Part shown: positions 24,179 through 36,162 of the stretch, piece by piece
Layout of the letters: every line of letters begins with the position of its first letter
Numbering within the stretch: the stretch's first letter is position 1
DNA from: Thozetella sp. PMI_491
Lineage: Eukaryota; Ascomycota; Sordariomycetes; Chaetosphaeriales; Chaetosphaeriaceae
Assembly (NCBI GenBank): GCA_021432635.1
Contig: MU270091.1
Span: 240,895-304,894 of the forward strand
Length of the DNA stretch: 64,000 nt
Reading direction: 5' to 3'
Position numbers and translations under genes: made by a program
Notes under the pieces: generated by a model
Seen by the model: the letters and a program-made list of their open reading frames with translations, nothing else
The model's database searches: none
What the model was told of the DNA's origin: nothing

Positions 24179-27100
24179 TCAATCGCCGCGCTGCAGGTCA
24201 TACAACCTCCTGAATTCCGATTGCCGTCCGAGAAGCGCTGCAGGACTATCATCCTCTACAATCCTGCCCTTCCCGAGAACAATGACCCTGTCGAAATCCA
24301 GAATAGTGTCCAGGCGATGCGCAACGGATATGATGGTCGAATCTCTGAAGCGCTCTCTGATGAGCTGGTGCATAATCTTATCCGTAGCGGTATCGACACT
24401 ATGATATTCATGTCAACGGTTGCCTGACGTGCTTTGAGAGTTCTTTCTCACGTACCTGCTCGAGGCCTCATCCAAGATGACTATCTTGCTCGGGTTCAAT
24501 AATGCCCTGGCCAGCGCAAAAAGCTGGCGTTGGCCGTGAGAGAACGAGTCTTGTGTGACCTCCATGTCGAGACCGCCTTTGCTGTCGATCAAGTTCCAGA
24601 GCTGCACTTGGTTGAGGGCTTCGCCGATCTCCCAATCGGAGTGGCATTCTCGGGGGTCTGCGTTAAGGCGCACCGTGCCCTTCAGAAAGTAAGGCTCCTG
24701 TGGGACAGCAGTTATATGCTCTCTGACAGTGTCACGGGGCAGCGTTCGAATATCCACACCGTCAATGGTCACACGGCCGTCCTGTATCTCTAGCATCCGC
24801 AGCAGAGACAACGCGAGCGAGCTCTTCCCACTGCCGCTGCGGCCGCACACGCCCACTTTCTGGCCCGCCGGGATTCTCAGTGTTATGCTTGATAGAGCCG
24901 GGGGGCTATTGTCTTGGTAGGAAGTGGTCATTCCGCGGATGTGAATAGAGCCACGCGAGGGCCAATGTTCCGGTGGCGGCGATGTCTCGCCAGGGCGTTC
25001 CTCGGATGGAGTGCCATCGTAGAAAGTCCGCACCCTGGACACGGCCCCGATCGAAGTCTCCAAGACTGTCCACATGCTGACAGCCGACTTCATGACTGCG
25101 CTGAGGGTCATGATATTATATAATGCGATGCCGGCAAACCCCGCACTGACACTTCCGCGAAGTCCCACTGCGACAGAGATCAGGGTAATGGCGAGTCCTG
25201 CTGCGACGAGGTCGAGCACCAGATTGAGCCATCTCTGAATACAATAAAGCAGGTAGAATGGCTTCTGAGAGTAGTTTAGGCGCTTGTCCATCTGTGTAAT
25301 GAGCTCATCTTGCCAGGCGAAGGCGCGGATAGTCGCAAGGCCTCCTAGGGTCTCCAGAAACTGAGAGCTGTAGATATTCGTCAGAAAATGGGTCGTGAGA
25401 ATGATGACTAAAGGATAATGCATACTATACTGGACTCTTGGCTTCTAGATCCAGATACCGGAGCTGCCGGGCTGTCCTCAGATAGAATCGTTGAATAGCC
25501 CAAAGCACGCCGGCGAGGACGGGGTAAGTGGCAGCTAGCCAATATGACGTGGGAAGTAGCATAATTATTTGTGCAAACGCTACGAAGGTATCTTTTTCCT
25601 CTCTTGTTAGTGCGAGAATATCGAGTGATCAAGCGTCGGGTCAGGCTTACTGCCAACAACGTTGAGAAGAGACAAAGGCAGCTCCGCATCAATCAGTTGG
25701 ATATCTTGACTAAAACGATTGACGATTGAACCCATGTCGGTTGTAGTAAAGAACCACCAAGGCGCCCTTAACAAGCATTAGATATTGTCGGATGTCGGGC
25801 AGGGCAAAATGTGTCTTACCTAGAGACGGTTTGAACGAGAACACTGTGAAGCGTCGTTCCTGACTGCACAGCCATCACCAAGATGAGATGCCTTTGAAAT
25901 TGTCAGCAGCCGGTTACTCTGAACACATCCTCGATAAATCCCATCACTTACCCACAGAGTAGGGCTAAGGCGATGAGACTCCCTCCTTGGAACCCCGCGT
26001 AAACTCCCAGGTATTTTGCAGTCTCCCGGTTTGGATTTTGCTGGTTGGAGTTTCCCCACCAAGCAAGCCATATTTCTATGAAGTTTTTGTTAGCCTGAGC
26101 CGACAGAAGTACGCACTCCTTTATGGATCATGATCCTACCGGGAAACTTCAGCAGAACCATCCAGGTGGCCTGAAGTGTAAAGAAAATGATCACGTTCCG
26201 GATACCTGTTGACTGGAAGTAGTATTTGTAAACCGCACGATCGCCGAGTCTCCGGGTGTTGTCATCAACAGTTTTCTCGGCAGGGTCGTCCAAGGCGGCC
26301 AGAGGTTTGAAGTTAGTTGTGCCTTCCTTGGAACCGGACCTGTCCGGCTCGCTTGCCCGCGCCGAGCTGACATTGAATCTGTGCAGGGGACCTTGCGGCG
26401 AGTTCAGAGCATCGAAGGTGCCCTGGTCAACAACCGACCCGCTGCTGTCGAGAACCACAATGTAGTCCGCGAACGGTAGAAGGTGGTCTGGCTAATAGTT
26501 AGAGCTAATTTTTGGATCCGATATGGCTTAGTTCCTAACATACCCGCATGAGTGGCGAGAACCGATGTGGTTCCCTGAGCTCGCAGAAGCCCGAATTGGC
26601 CAAAAAGGCCATCAAAGACCTGCTTCTGAGTGCTCGCATCTAGCCCGCTAAACACGTCGTCAAATAGGGCAATCTCGGGTTTTGAGTAGATGGCTCGCGC
26701 GATCGCCTGATTGCGCGTTAGTCGAACCTGCACGCCTGCGACTTGGGGTGTGCAGCACTTACGACACGTTGTTGTTGTCCACCACTAAGTGAGACACCTT
26801 TGCTACCAAGCATGCACTGGTCAAGCTCCGGAAACAATGCGATGTCTTCGTTCAAGGCTGCGGCATTGATGACTCGAGCATACCAGTAAGGGTCAAAGTG
26901 GGCGAAGGCTGTTACGTTTCTTCGGAGGGTTTCGTTGCTGAGCCAGGGCGTTTGATCGCAGAAGGCAATGTCTTCCGTCGATAGTTGTACTTTCCCGCGA
27001 TGTAGGGGCGTCTCCCCGAGAATAGCCTTCAGCAAAGTGGACTTGCCGCAGCCCACAGGGCCGACGATCATAGTGAGCCCAGAAGCGGGAATGCTCAGCG

Positions 27101-29439
27101 TAATATCATGCAGAGTCAGCTCCCCATCCGCTGCCCATCCAAATTGCCCGTTCACGATCTTGACTGCGCTACCCTTTGGTTCGACAGCAATAGCGCTTAC
27201 CATCTTGTTCTCAGTTAACTCAGAAACCTGTACTGGAGCCCAGTCTACCGACACCGATCCAGCTTTGGTCAGCGAGCTGGTGTCCTGACGGTCGAGAAGA
27301 CGCGCGTCTTCTCGCGGTTTGGACAAGAGAAATTGTTGGATACGTCCGAAACACGCGACCGCAGCAAATATGCTCGGTGACGCGCCAAAGACGAAGGCGA
27401 GCGGTTGGGTGATGAGTGAGAGCAGGGACAATGTTTTGAAGATCCTCGTGGAGGTGAGGATCGTCCCGTCCCTCTGCGATATGACCGTGTAGGCACCAAA
27501 GACGAGAACAGGAGAGAGTGTATCGGGGGCGTAAGCTGCCAGTCATGGTCAAATTTCGAAACATAACTGGGGCATCTGCGATAAGACCTACACATGACTA
27601 TGGTCGCAACCAGCATCGCCCTGAAACGTGCCGCGGCTGCTAGCTCAAAGAGGCGGAGCCTTTCGATGACTCCGAGGGCTTTTCGTAAGTACCCAGACAT
27701 CTTGACGCCTCTCATGGAACCCAAGATAGACGAAGTCACTCCTAAAATGCCGTTAGACGGCTATGATAAACTAGGTACTTGGGCATATCCTCAGAGGGCA
27801 TATTGGCTTACCGACACGCTTCTCAGTGGCCTTCATCCATTCCGCTTGGAAGCGGCCTGCATTCCCCCCTAGGAAGCCGACGATGAACCCAAATACTATT
27901 GCATATTAGCGCTAGCCATATTTTCGGGAGAGAGGAGAAGTTCTGATGGGGTCTAACCGAGAAATAGCCCCAGGGGTGCCACAAACGCCACGCCAACCTC
28001 GCGCTCTAAGAGAAATAAGGCAATAATAATCTGTATCAGTGTTGTCCACAGCTCATGTAAATGCGTCATGCCCTTAACAATCCTCTCCACGTCGGTGCTC
28101 ATTAGAGTAACAGCCGAGGCATCATCTAGGCCGACAATGTCTAACTCAACCGTCTTGCGGTAGATGAGGGTGACAAGGCTGCCACGAAGCATCGTGACGA
28201 AACGATAAGCTGCGTGTTGGGACCATGCGGTGACCACCTATCAAATAACTGTGCTTAGCCTTGATCCTAGTGACAGGTGCTCTAGAATGGGCCGTCATCG
28301 GTCACTTACCGCTACGCAAAGGTATACAAGCCCGTAAGCGGCAATTAAGGAATAGCCGATATTCCGATCAAGCTCCGACCCGCTACTAGTAGAATTCAGG
28401 TAATCCATGACTGTCTGGATGAGGAGAGGCTGGGCAATGGCCAGGGCAACACCCAAAAGATATGGGATGACTGGGGCCAGGGCTGCCCCCCGCAAACCGC
28501 TGAAGACAGTTGTTAAAAGGACATGTTTCCCTTCCTTGGGGCCTTAAAAAGGTGACGCAGTTAGCCACAACATGAGGTATCATAGAAGGATATAGCAAGA
28601 TTACGAACCACGTTCCCACTTCTTTCCCACACGCTCCCAGAGGCACTCAGAGGACATGGAGGAGTCGATCGTGGGCAGTTTCTCGACCGAGAGCGGCTGA
28701 GAGTATCCCAGTTTCATCAGTCCATTGACCCACCAGAACACAGTCCGGCTGATGACACCTGCACGTTCCTCGCTGCTGCACTGGCCCTCTTCACCCGAAC
28801 CGCTCATCTCCTCTAGAGTCAGGACAAGAACCTTAAGCCCCAGAGACGCAGTGAACAGTGCGGTGAGTGGGGTAGAGAACCCCATCAGCCACAGAGTTCT
28901 TATCCGCACGGCATCAAACAGGGTCGAAAGGAACAGGTAACTACCAAGGAGCACCGAAGGACCATGAGACGATGTGTGAGTCTTGAACGATAACGCAATG
29001 AACATCATTGAGGCAAAAAGAGCTATCGCAGCGGTAGGGATAGATGCTCTAGTCTTGCTGGTGGACTGGATCGCCCATAAGCCTAGAATGGCGGCGTTTG
29101 CTCCCACCAGAAGGAGCATGACTGCCTGTTCAGTTTGCAAAATATTGTGTTAGCATAGCTCTGCTATGGATACAAAATCACTGGAGGATTCTAGAAACTT
29201 GGTCTTACAGTTTTCCCAAGAGCGAATCCATGGTGGACAGTACTTGTCTTCCGTTGCCTGGCGAGAGCGAGTAGCCGGAACGCTGACAGAATGAGGAACA
29301 GACCAGTGGGCACAATGCCGAGGACGGTCTCTTCAAAGAGAAGAGTGAAGTCAAATGATCTCGTTCGAGCGTCTACGACTGGCCCAAAGACATCGTCAGC
29401 ACTCGTCGCGAGTGACGCCGGTGAACCGAGCTCAGGCAT
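24179..29439 (-). CDS. ABCC-family (MRP-type) full ABC transporter, 15 exons, 1462 residues
   Basis: Membrane pump likely exporting conjugates or peptides using ATP. Exons: 29209-29439, 28609-29125, 28310-28542, 27958-28237, 27812-27895, 27592-27741, 26763-27535, 26544-26706, 26140-26487, 25952-26075, 25820-25891, 25651-25766, 25426-25591, 24456-25367, 24179-24398. All 14 introns are GT-AG and keep the frame; the sum is 4389 nt. An N-terminal hydrophobic TMD0 is followed by TMD1, then NBD1 (Walker A GPVGCGKST, signature LSGGQQQR, Walker B ending in LFDDVFSGLD), TMD2, and NBD2 (GRSGSGKSS, FSHGQRQ, VILDEASSSVD, and VAHRLDT for the H-loop). Asp instead of Glu after Walker B in NBD1 is usual for ABCC proteins. 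The start could also be an in-frame ATG further upstream. Close to the NRPS, so a candidate exporter of its product, by position only. Confidence 0.9.
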
Positions 29440-30777
29440 GGTATAATTGACGACACAAAATTGTATTTGACGAGTGTGCACAGGAAACCAGCCAGATGGA
29501 GAAAGATCTTCAGAATCACCCAATGTCTGGGGGTTACGGATGCAACCTGGTCTAAATGTTTTTTCTTCTTGTCATTCCAAGTACATTGCCGCCAAAGCTG
29601 GGTATTCATCGGGCGACTCACACCCTCATGCTATAACGCATAGGAGCTGACATCCTCCATCGCCACATTGCAAGAGGTTCTCGGCGTCTATGTGATTACC
29701 CTAACCCTGTAGACACCGGCGCTACATACGCGGCGCAGCCTCCGCAGAATAATTAGATGCCAGAGCGGATCTGCGAGGTCACGGCTGAACCGCGATTACC
29801 ATTCATTATAGCAAAAGTAAGACGTTGGCTAGTCGGGGAAGAAAATGTACAGTACTTGGGGGCTGTACGTCCCAAGGTACCGACTTCTGGTGGGGGGGTG
29901 TATGCGGCGATCTGCGCCGATGCGTTGGTCAGATCGGGGCTCTCAAGCTGCCCGCCAATCAACTCTGCAGCCCAGGATCTCTTGGCTTGGCGGAACCCTA
30001 CACAGCCTCCCCACACTACAACGCAACAAAGTTCCTCGTTCGGTGGAAGAAGTAAGCATTTCCACAAACGTGCCAACCTCCAACAACCTCGCTGTTTCGC
30101 GCTATAGCTGAAGGCCAAGCATGGCGTGTGGGTTACCAACGAGTAAGCCAACCACGATTGGACGGTTGGGGTAGGATTTCCGTGGAGAGCAAGTTCGACG
30201 CCACCGACGTCGCGCCAGAGGGAAAGGATTGTGGATACTGGCTATTCACAGGCGGTGAACTCCATAGAGCGAGCAGAGCTGAATGAGCTGTGCTAATAAA
30301 ATCTGCCTGCCGAGAAAGGTAGAGGCGCACGCGCGGCGCCAATAAGCCTCAGTCTGCCCGCCTCGACGGTTTTAGAGCCGCGGTATTCCATGTTCTTACC
30401 CCGTGGCGGCGGGCAAGGGGCGGCATCGGGACAAATAGACCAACGCAGAGACCCGGGTCAGTATGCTGTAACACGGCCCGTCAGGCGCGGCTTTTGGCTC
30501 GGAACAGAAGCAGCTATATATGAAGGAGCCAGCCCCACCGGCCCTGGCAACTGAGCTAGAGAGGCATGATCATCTAAGTCGAGCCTTCGGCTAGGTGATC
30601 GACGTGCTTAGAAGTCTAGAAAAGGGTATCAGCCTCACACCTACCCGGCCGCCATACAAGCTGGCGAACATTACGCCGCCAAATTTGGGTGAGACTTGAT
30701 CCGCGCACTAGAACAGAGGCTCTGGGGTGCCTCCTCCAGCAAAAACATGTCACAACGCGCTGACATGAAGTGTTCAT
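29440..30777. promoter_or_regulatory. Divergent intergenic region, ABCC transporter / CENP-B-type gene
   Basis: About 1.3 kb with no supported gene. A TATA-like TATATATG at 30515-30522 lies about 260 bases before the ATG at 30778 and could serve that rightward gene. Open frames near 29750-30150 exist on both strands but resemble no family. No repeat or tRNA was recognised. Confidence 0.5.
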
Positions 30778-31314
30778 ATGTGTAGACCACCCACTCCACC
30801 ATCTCCCCGCGCCCTGATGTCGGAGCCTTCCGAAGTCAAGCGGCGCCGCCGATGCATCACCAACGCGCAGCGACGAGCGCTGCGGGCGTGGTTCCAGGCG
30901 CCGCCAACGCCGCCAGAGGCGCAGCCCAAGAAGCACGCCGACGCATCGGCTTGGTGGCAGCAACAATATGGTTACTACCTCAACTCGAGCACTGTCTCCG
31001 AGATCCTCAGCTACAAGTATGATCCCCTAGACGGCGAGGACAACAGCACGTGGGTCCTAGCTGGCGGGCGCAAGCGGCAGCGCGCTCCGAAGTGGGAGGC
31101 CCTCGAGGAGGAGCTGATGAAGTGGGTGCTCGGCTACGAGATGATGGAAGGCAAGGGTAGCGTAACGGGAGAGATGTTGAAGCGATGGGGAACCCAGCTT
31201 TGGCTTGCCTTGCCTTGCTACCGCGGGCTTGAGTGCCCTAAATGGAGCGAGGGCTGGCGCTGCCGTTTTCGAGCCCGCTATAAGAACCGGCGACAGACCT
31301 TGTTCACCATCTGA
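30778..31314 (+). CDS. CENP-B / Tc5-type helix-turn-helix protein, 178 residues
   Basis: A probable DNA-binding protein. The first domain (about residues 20-75) has the RRRCITNAQRRALRAWF start and a QQQYGYYLNSSTVSEIL helix typical of CENP-B N-terminal HTH domains. The second (about 97-172) begins RAPKWEALEEELMKWV and ends WSEGWRCRFRARYKNRR, resembling the second HTH of CENP-B, Abp1 and pogo/Fot1 transposases. The DDE nuclease part of a transposase is missing: the frame stops after the second HTH. It could be a host regulator or a domesticated or truncated pogo-type relic. An alternative start is the ATG at 30817. It lies between two ABCC transporters. The family is fairly sure; function and status are not. 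Confidence 0.7.
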   Translation: MCRPPTPPSPRALMSEPSEVKRRRRCITNAQRRALRAWFQAPPTPPEAQPKKHADASAWWQQQYGYYLNSSTVSEILSYKYDPLDGEDNSTWVLAGGRKRQRAPKWEALEEELMKWVLGYEMMEGKGSVTGEMLKRWGTQLWLALPCYRGLECPKWSEGWRCRFRARYKNRRQTLFTI

Positions 31315-31530
31315 CGGCTCGATCAGGTCGATATCTTTCACCGTATTCGGCTTTGATATACCAGATCCCACTTCTGGCTTCGAACTTCTAGTATATAGTT
31401 TTCAACCAGTTTCGCAGTTGCACACATGCTTATAACTTAAGAGTGCCTACCGAATTTATCATGTCATCGATCCTGATTGCTGGCGCTGAACAGGGTCCAT
31501 ATGGACGACACACACAAATATCGTTCTAAC

Positions 31531-34500
31531 CTAATCTTCGTTCCCTTCATCTATCCCAAGTGCTTGCAGTTTTTCTGGCGTCCATTCGCCGCCTTTTCCC
31601 TGTTGGATACTCTTTTTAAGCATAAGCGCGAATGCCCCTTTCTTCCGATGCAATCCCAGCGGGGATCCCATTTCGCGAATGCGCCCCGATTCCATGACAA
31701 TGATGCGGTCGTAGTCCATAATGGTTGACAACCGATGTACGATCGCTAAGATGGTCTTTTTCTGGAAAGCAGATCTCAGGACGGACTGGATAGCCGCGTC
31801 AGACTTGTGATCTACTGATGCCGTCGCCTCATCCAATATGACGACCTGAGAACGTCGCACCGTGGCGCGGGCAAGACTCAAAACCTGGCGTTGGCCGACG
31901 GAGAAGTTGGAGCCTCTAGGAGCAACAACAGAATCAAGACATAAACCGTCTACACTCGGGGTGCTGGCGCCGCTGGAGTCTGACTGGCCCTCCAGAACGT
32001 TCATCCCAGGGCCAGTCATCAATTCCATCACACCACAGGCATCAATGGCTTCCGCAAGCTGCCTCCAGTCCGACGTCTGCGAGGGATCGAGATTGAACCT
32101 CACATCCCCACCGAATAGGACTGGCTCTTGCGGGATAACTGTTAATCGCTTGCGCAATAACGCCTTCGGAATATTTGTGATGTCTACACCATTAATGATA
32201 ATGGAGCCGCTCGTTATGTGCGTAAAAGCGATAAGCGACAGGGCTAGAGTAGACTTGCCACTACCTGTACGCCCAACAACAGCCACACGCTCGCCAGGCG
32301 AAATAGTAAAGGAAACCTCTTTCAATATTTCAGGTCCGTCAAGCTCATATCGAGCGGTGACGTTGCGGAATTCGATCTTGCCCTCCGAGGGCCAGTTCTC
32401 GGGAACAGTTACGCCCGCTTCGGGGCCTTCATCCGCTGGTTCTTCCTCTGGCGGCAGGCTAGCGTACTCTCGCACTCGGTAGAAGCAGTTGAGCTCAACT
32501 TCCATTTCGTTCATGTTCCGCACGAGGTTGAGAATCGTCTGGCCCAGTCCGATAGCGTTCGTCAAGGAGAATCCAACCAGGCCCGCCGGGATGTCGGACC
32601 GAACCGAGAGAGCCAAGATGCCGGTTGCCAATGCGATAAATGCCGCCGAGGCATCTGCGCGGACACATATCCACCGATTGAGATTGTACTGCGTCTCGGC
32701 CGCACGTGCATACACCCTCATTCTCCGGGCCAGGCCATCGGCAAACAACACTTGCATCCCACGACGTGCGCGTATGGCTACCTGGCCAGTGATGCTCTCA
32801 TCGAAGTAGGAGAAGATTGGCGATTGGGCTGCGGACGCAAGGGCCTTGACCGATAGCTGCGTGCGTGTGTACATCTCAGCACACACAAACGCTATGGCAC
32901 ATATGAAGGCGGCCGGGAGGGCAAAGATGGGCATTATGGACCCGATAGCAGTAATACGGAGGAGGAATCGCAGCCCATTGTCGAGGGTGATCCGTAGATA
33001 ATCGACAAGTATCGAGTCAAGGGAAAAGATGTCGCGCGAGAAGCGGTTGACAACCCTACCCGGTGAGTTGTTATCGTACCAGTGCGCCGACACACGCATC
33101 ATAGCTGAGACTAACTTCTCGTGCATGTGGTGCGCGGCTTTCCAGGCGCTCAGTTGGAAGTAAGTCTGACTGAGGGCGGAGAAGATGGCGAAGGACGTAA
33201 GAATAGCTCCGTACACTGCCGTGTAAAGGCCAACTGTTTTAGCATCATTTTGGGAGGCAGCACCGACCCATACTGAAAGCCACAGGGGAATGGAAAAGAA
33301 AGTAAGCTGCGCTAGGAGCACCAAAACTATAGCGAGCATGGCGCGGCCGTGGCCGCCAAAGAGAAGCATGTATTGATAGAACAACAGGCGTGGGCTCCTC
33401 TTTTGGCCAGCCGTCTCTTGGCTAATCTTGTGCTCAATATCTTTCTCCATTTGAGATGCAACATCGACGTTTCTGGAATTTGCTACTGTCCGTGGAGGGA
33501 TTTGATTGATAGTTGATTGCGGGAGTTCCGTCCTATTGTTGTGCCGCGCGCCCGAACCACGTCTTGTTGCCACAATATTGCCGAATGAGAGCTCCATGAC
33601 CAGCTCGGCGGCGTCAGTGGCGGCTTGCATTTGAGTCACTAGGATGATTGTACGGCCTTCAAGAATAGATCCTTGGAAGCATTGCTCCCAAATGTGTTTC
33701 TGGGTTAGAGAATCTAGGGCCGAAAAGACGTCATCGAGAAGTAGCGTCGGTGACTTCGAGTAAACTGCTCGGGCTAGATCAATTCTCTGCCTCTGACCTC
33801 CTGACAAATTGGAACCACCTGGGCCAACCTCAGTTAGATCACCCTTATCGAGCTTGTCCAAATCGTGGAGCAAGGCACAGGCCTGCACGACTCTGTCGTA
33901 GCGTTGACGATGGAACGGCTCGTGCAGTGTGATGTTTGCGCGAATGGTATCATTAATAAGCCACGGAACTTGAGATGCGTACGCCACATCATCGGGACAA
34001 CTGGCGCTTCCGGATTCCAGCACCGTCTCCCCAAGAAGCGACAAGAGGAGACTGGACTTGCCGCTTCCGGATTGGCCAGAAATGACGTTCAAAGCACCCG
34101 TGACGAACTCTCCGTCAACGTACAGGCGGAAACTGTCCTTGTTTAGAGCACGGCGAAAAGTCGCGTTGTGAAAAGCCGGTCCTCTTTTCTCGTGACGTAT
34201 CACCTCGGGCTCACCCAGCATGTAGCGGTCAATTCGGCCGAAGGCGATTAGCGCTTGAGATAGGAACCGCGTGGCATTGGCCATCCACACAAACTGTAGA
34301 CGCAAGGTTTCAATAATCGAGACAGCTGTAAATGCTCTAGCAGCTGTGAGGGGCTGTCCGAGGACTAGCGCGTAGGTGACGAACAAAGTAAATAGGCAGA
34401 ACAAGGGGATGAAGTCGCCCATCGACATGACCGCCACAGCGGCAAGGTTGCGTCTCCAGGTCGAAGTTTCTTCGGAGCGGCGCGCGACATTAATGTTCTC

Positions 34501-36162
34501 CGCCATTATATCCTCCCAGGCAAGGTACTTGATCGTGCGGATAGAGTGGAGGTATTCGGAAATGATCGAGACACGCCGGTCGGTTCGCTTCATGACTTCA
34601 CGCTGTAGCCGTGACATTCGGCGCGAAAGTAGCGCCGCTATCGGAAAAGAGCACAGCAAGACAGCTAGAGCGATGAAGGCACATTTCCCGAATAGCATGT
34701 AGAGAAAGATCATCCCGGCGGTGATCTCGATCGGTGTCGCAGTGCAGACGAGGATGAAGTCACGAGAGTTGGCAATAGCATCCACATCGTAGGCGATGAG
34801 ATTTGTGATGTTTTCGGCCTTGTGCCCATTGCTGTCGTCACCTGCACGTGCAGAGGCTTTAGTGTTGTCCTCCTCCTCGACGTCTTGCTTGCTTTTGCCG
34901 TGGATCACATCGGATCCATAAACCCGCCCAGCTTTAGCGTAGAGTTCCTGCACGAGACACAACTTCGTACGCACAATCAAACGAGTGCTGGTAAAGAGAT
35001 ACTGCTGGTAAGACACGGACCGCAACATGGGCCCGAGAAACATCAGCGCAGGCCACACCCAGGGTTGTATTTTTGCCTCGGTCGGATCTTGCAGGTAATT
35101 GAGAAGCTGGTAGAGCGAGAACGGCGCAATAAACTCCACTAGCGCGGTTGTAGTTGCGAAGAAGATCATCCCTCCAATAGTTTCGCGGAGCGCATAAAGG
35201 AGCGTTGGAAGCGTCGACTTGAAACGCTTCCTAGCCTCTAGGATACGCTCCCGCCATAGCAGTGGCTCGTCGTACCCCGGAAGTGGAAGGGCATCGTCAA
35301 GGCTCAGACGACGTTTCGAGCCCTTCATAACGATGGGCGTAAGCCAGTGGTAGGACACAAAGTAGCTGAAGTAGGAACAGGTCTGTTCAGGACTTGGGGC
35401 TGCGTCTTCGCGCTGTGCCAGCTCGAGTGAGACTGGTGCGGGCGTCCATGTTCGTGGTGCTGTGAAGGAGGAGAGCAGCACCAGGAAGAGTGCGGAGCAC
35501 TTGAGGATAGTCTTGATACCTGCCGGCGATCGAGAACTAGTGAATAGGAAGCCAGGTGCTACTTGGCTGGTGGCGATACCAAGTTCTAGCAGAAAACATG
35601 CGGCTGAGTGCCAGTTCAGGAGCCTCTTCGTAACTGCGTTGCTAGTAGTAAAGGCGCCAGCACTCAAAATCAGGGCATAGCCGATTAACGCGACCTCAAC
35701 CCAGCTGGATTGGCTAGTTTGCAGGCTGTCTAGCGCAGCCAAGGTAAGCGCCAAGAGTTGGAAGAGAACTCGCGCAGAGTGATAGGTCATGTGAGTTTCA
35801 TATTGACGCGCCCATCTAGGAGCCAGCTCCTCTTGGGAAGCTTTCTGTCTTCGAATCAACCTGAAGACCAGGGTAGAAAAGGAAGCCCCCATAACAAGGC
35901 AGGCAAGGCCATGAGACACTGGAGCTCGCCATGCCCTGATAGTCGACATTAGTACTATGGCGCTCTGACTAGTCTTGACTCCATCTTTGAAGCTGAGCTG
36001 CTCAGTTAGCAACCTTTGGCATTCACAACACTCGGGAGTAGTAGAGCGACTCATGGCATACCCTAAACTCTCAAGGTATATGTGGTCATTGTCAAGACTA
36101 TATTGCAATTTTTCTGCTAGGACGGCAGGTAACTCTTCCATGGTGGTGATAACTGGCGGCAT
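31531..36162 (-). CDS. ABCC-family full ABC transporter without introns, 1543 residues
   Basis: One uninterrupted frame. The N-terminal hydrophobic region (about residues 65-240) is a TMD0-like set of helices. TMD1 follows, then NBD1 with Walker A GQSGSGKSS near residue 694, signature LSGGQRQR and Walker B LLLDDVFSALD. TMD2 is followed by NBD2 with GRTGSGKST near residue 1296, FSVGQRQ, VVILDEATASVD and the IVHRLS H-loop. A Ser/Asp/Lys-rich insert near residues 415-440 sits between TMD1 helices. The frame extends upstream of the first ATG through a GTG at 36276, so the ATG at 36162 was preferred; ATG 36141 is an alternative. Likely exports an organic anion, conjugate or peptide at the plasma or vacuolar membrane. 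It is divergent from the amidohydrolase gene over 525 bases, which may share control. Confidence 0.93.
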   Translation of the reverse strand: MPPVITTMEELPAVLAEKLQYSLDNDHIYLESLGYAMSRSTTPECCECQRLLTEQLSFKDGVKTSQSAIVLMSTIRAWRAPVSHGLACLVMGASFSTLVFRLIRRQKASQEELAPRWARQYETHMTYHSARVLFQLLALTLAALDSLQTSQSSWVEVALIGYALILSAGAFTTSNAVTKRLLNWHSAACFLLELGIATSQVAPGFLFTSSRSPAGIKTILKCSALFLVLLSSFTAPRTWTPAPVSLELAQREDAAPSPEQTCSYFSYFVSYHWLTPIVMKGSKRRLSLDDALPLPGYDEPLLWRERILEARKRFKSTLPTLLYALRETIGGMIFFATTTALVEFIAPFSLYQLLNYLQDPTEAKIQPWVWPALMFLGPMLRSVSYQQYLFTSTRLIVRTKLCLVQELYAKAGRVYGSDVIHGKSKQDVEEEDNTKASARAGDDSNGHKAENITNLIAYDVDAIANSRDFILVCTATPIEITAGMIFLYMLFGKCAFIALAVLLCSFPIAALLSRRMSRLQREVMKRTDRRVSIISEYLHSIRTIKYLAWEDIMAENINVARRSEETSTWRRNLAAVAVMSMGDFIPLFCLFTLFVTYALVLGQPLTAARAFTAVSIIETLRLQFVWMANATRFLSQALIAFGRIDRYMLGEPEVIRHEKRGPAFHNATFRRALNKDSFRLYVDGEFVTGALNVISGQSGSGKSSLLLSLLGETVLESGSASCPDDVAYASQVPWLINDTIRANITLHEPFHRQRYDRVVQACALLHDLDKLDKGDLTEVGPGGSNLSGGQRQRIDLARAVYSKSPTLLLDDVFSALDSLTQKHIWEQCFQGSILEGRTIILVTQMQAATDAAELVMELSFGNIVATRRGSGARHNNRTELPQSTINQIPPRTVANSRNVDVASQMEKDIEHKISQETAGQKRSPRLLFYQYMLLFGGHGRAMLAIVLVLLAQLTFFSIPLWLSVWVGAASQNDAKTVGLYTAVYGAILTSFAIFSALSQTYFQLSAWKAAHHMHEKLVSAMMRVSAHWYDNNSPGRVVNRFSRDIFSLDSILVDYLRITLDNGLRFLLRITAIGSIMPIFALPAAFICAIAFVCAEMYTRTQLSVKALASAAQSPIFSYFDESITGQVAIRARRGMQVLFADGLARRMRVYARAAETQYNLNRWICVRADASAAFIALATGILALSVRSDIPAGLVGFSLTNAIGLGQTILNLVRNMNEMEVELNCFYRVREYASLPPEEEPADEGPEAGVTVPENWPSEGKIEFRNVTARYELDGPEILKEVSFTISPGERVAVVGRTGSGKSTLALSLIAFTHITSGSIIINGVDITNIPKALLRKRLTVIPQEPVLFGGDVRFNLDPSQTSDWRQLAEAIDACGVMELMTGPGMNVLEGQSDSSGASTPSVDGLCLDSVVAPRGSNFSVGQRQVLSLARATVRRSQVVILDEATASVDHKSDAAIQSVLRSAFQKKTILAIVHRLSTIMDYDRIIVMESGRIREMGSPLGLHRKKGAFALMLKKSIQQGKGGEWTPEKLQALGIDEGNED

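Noticed and set aside
26728-26762. A 35-base intron in NBD1 of the intron-rich ABCC gene
   Set aside because: Too short for a fungal intron. Using the next acceptor (AATCAG, after a CTAAC branch) gives a 56-base intron and restores QRVAIARAIYSK.
24179-29439. ABCC gene as a fragmented pseudogene
   Set aside because: The many short frames join through 14 regular GT-AG introns with correct phases into a 1462-residue protein with all nucleotide-binding motifs.
29757-30151. Overlapping ORFs of about 116-132 codons on both strands between the ABCC and CENP-B-type genes
   Set aside because: Mutual shadows with no recognisable domain; the minus-strand one does not start from a convincing ATG context.
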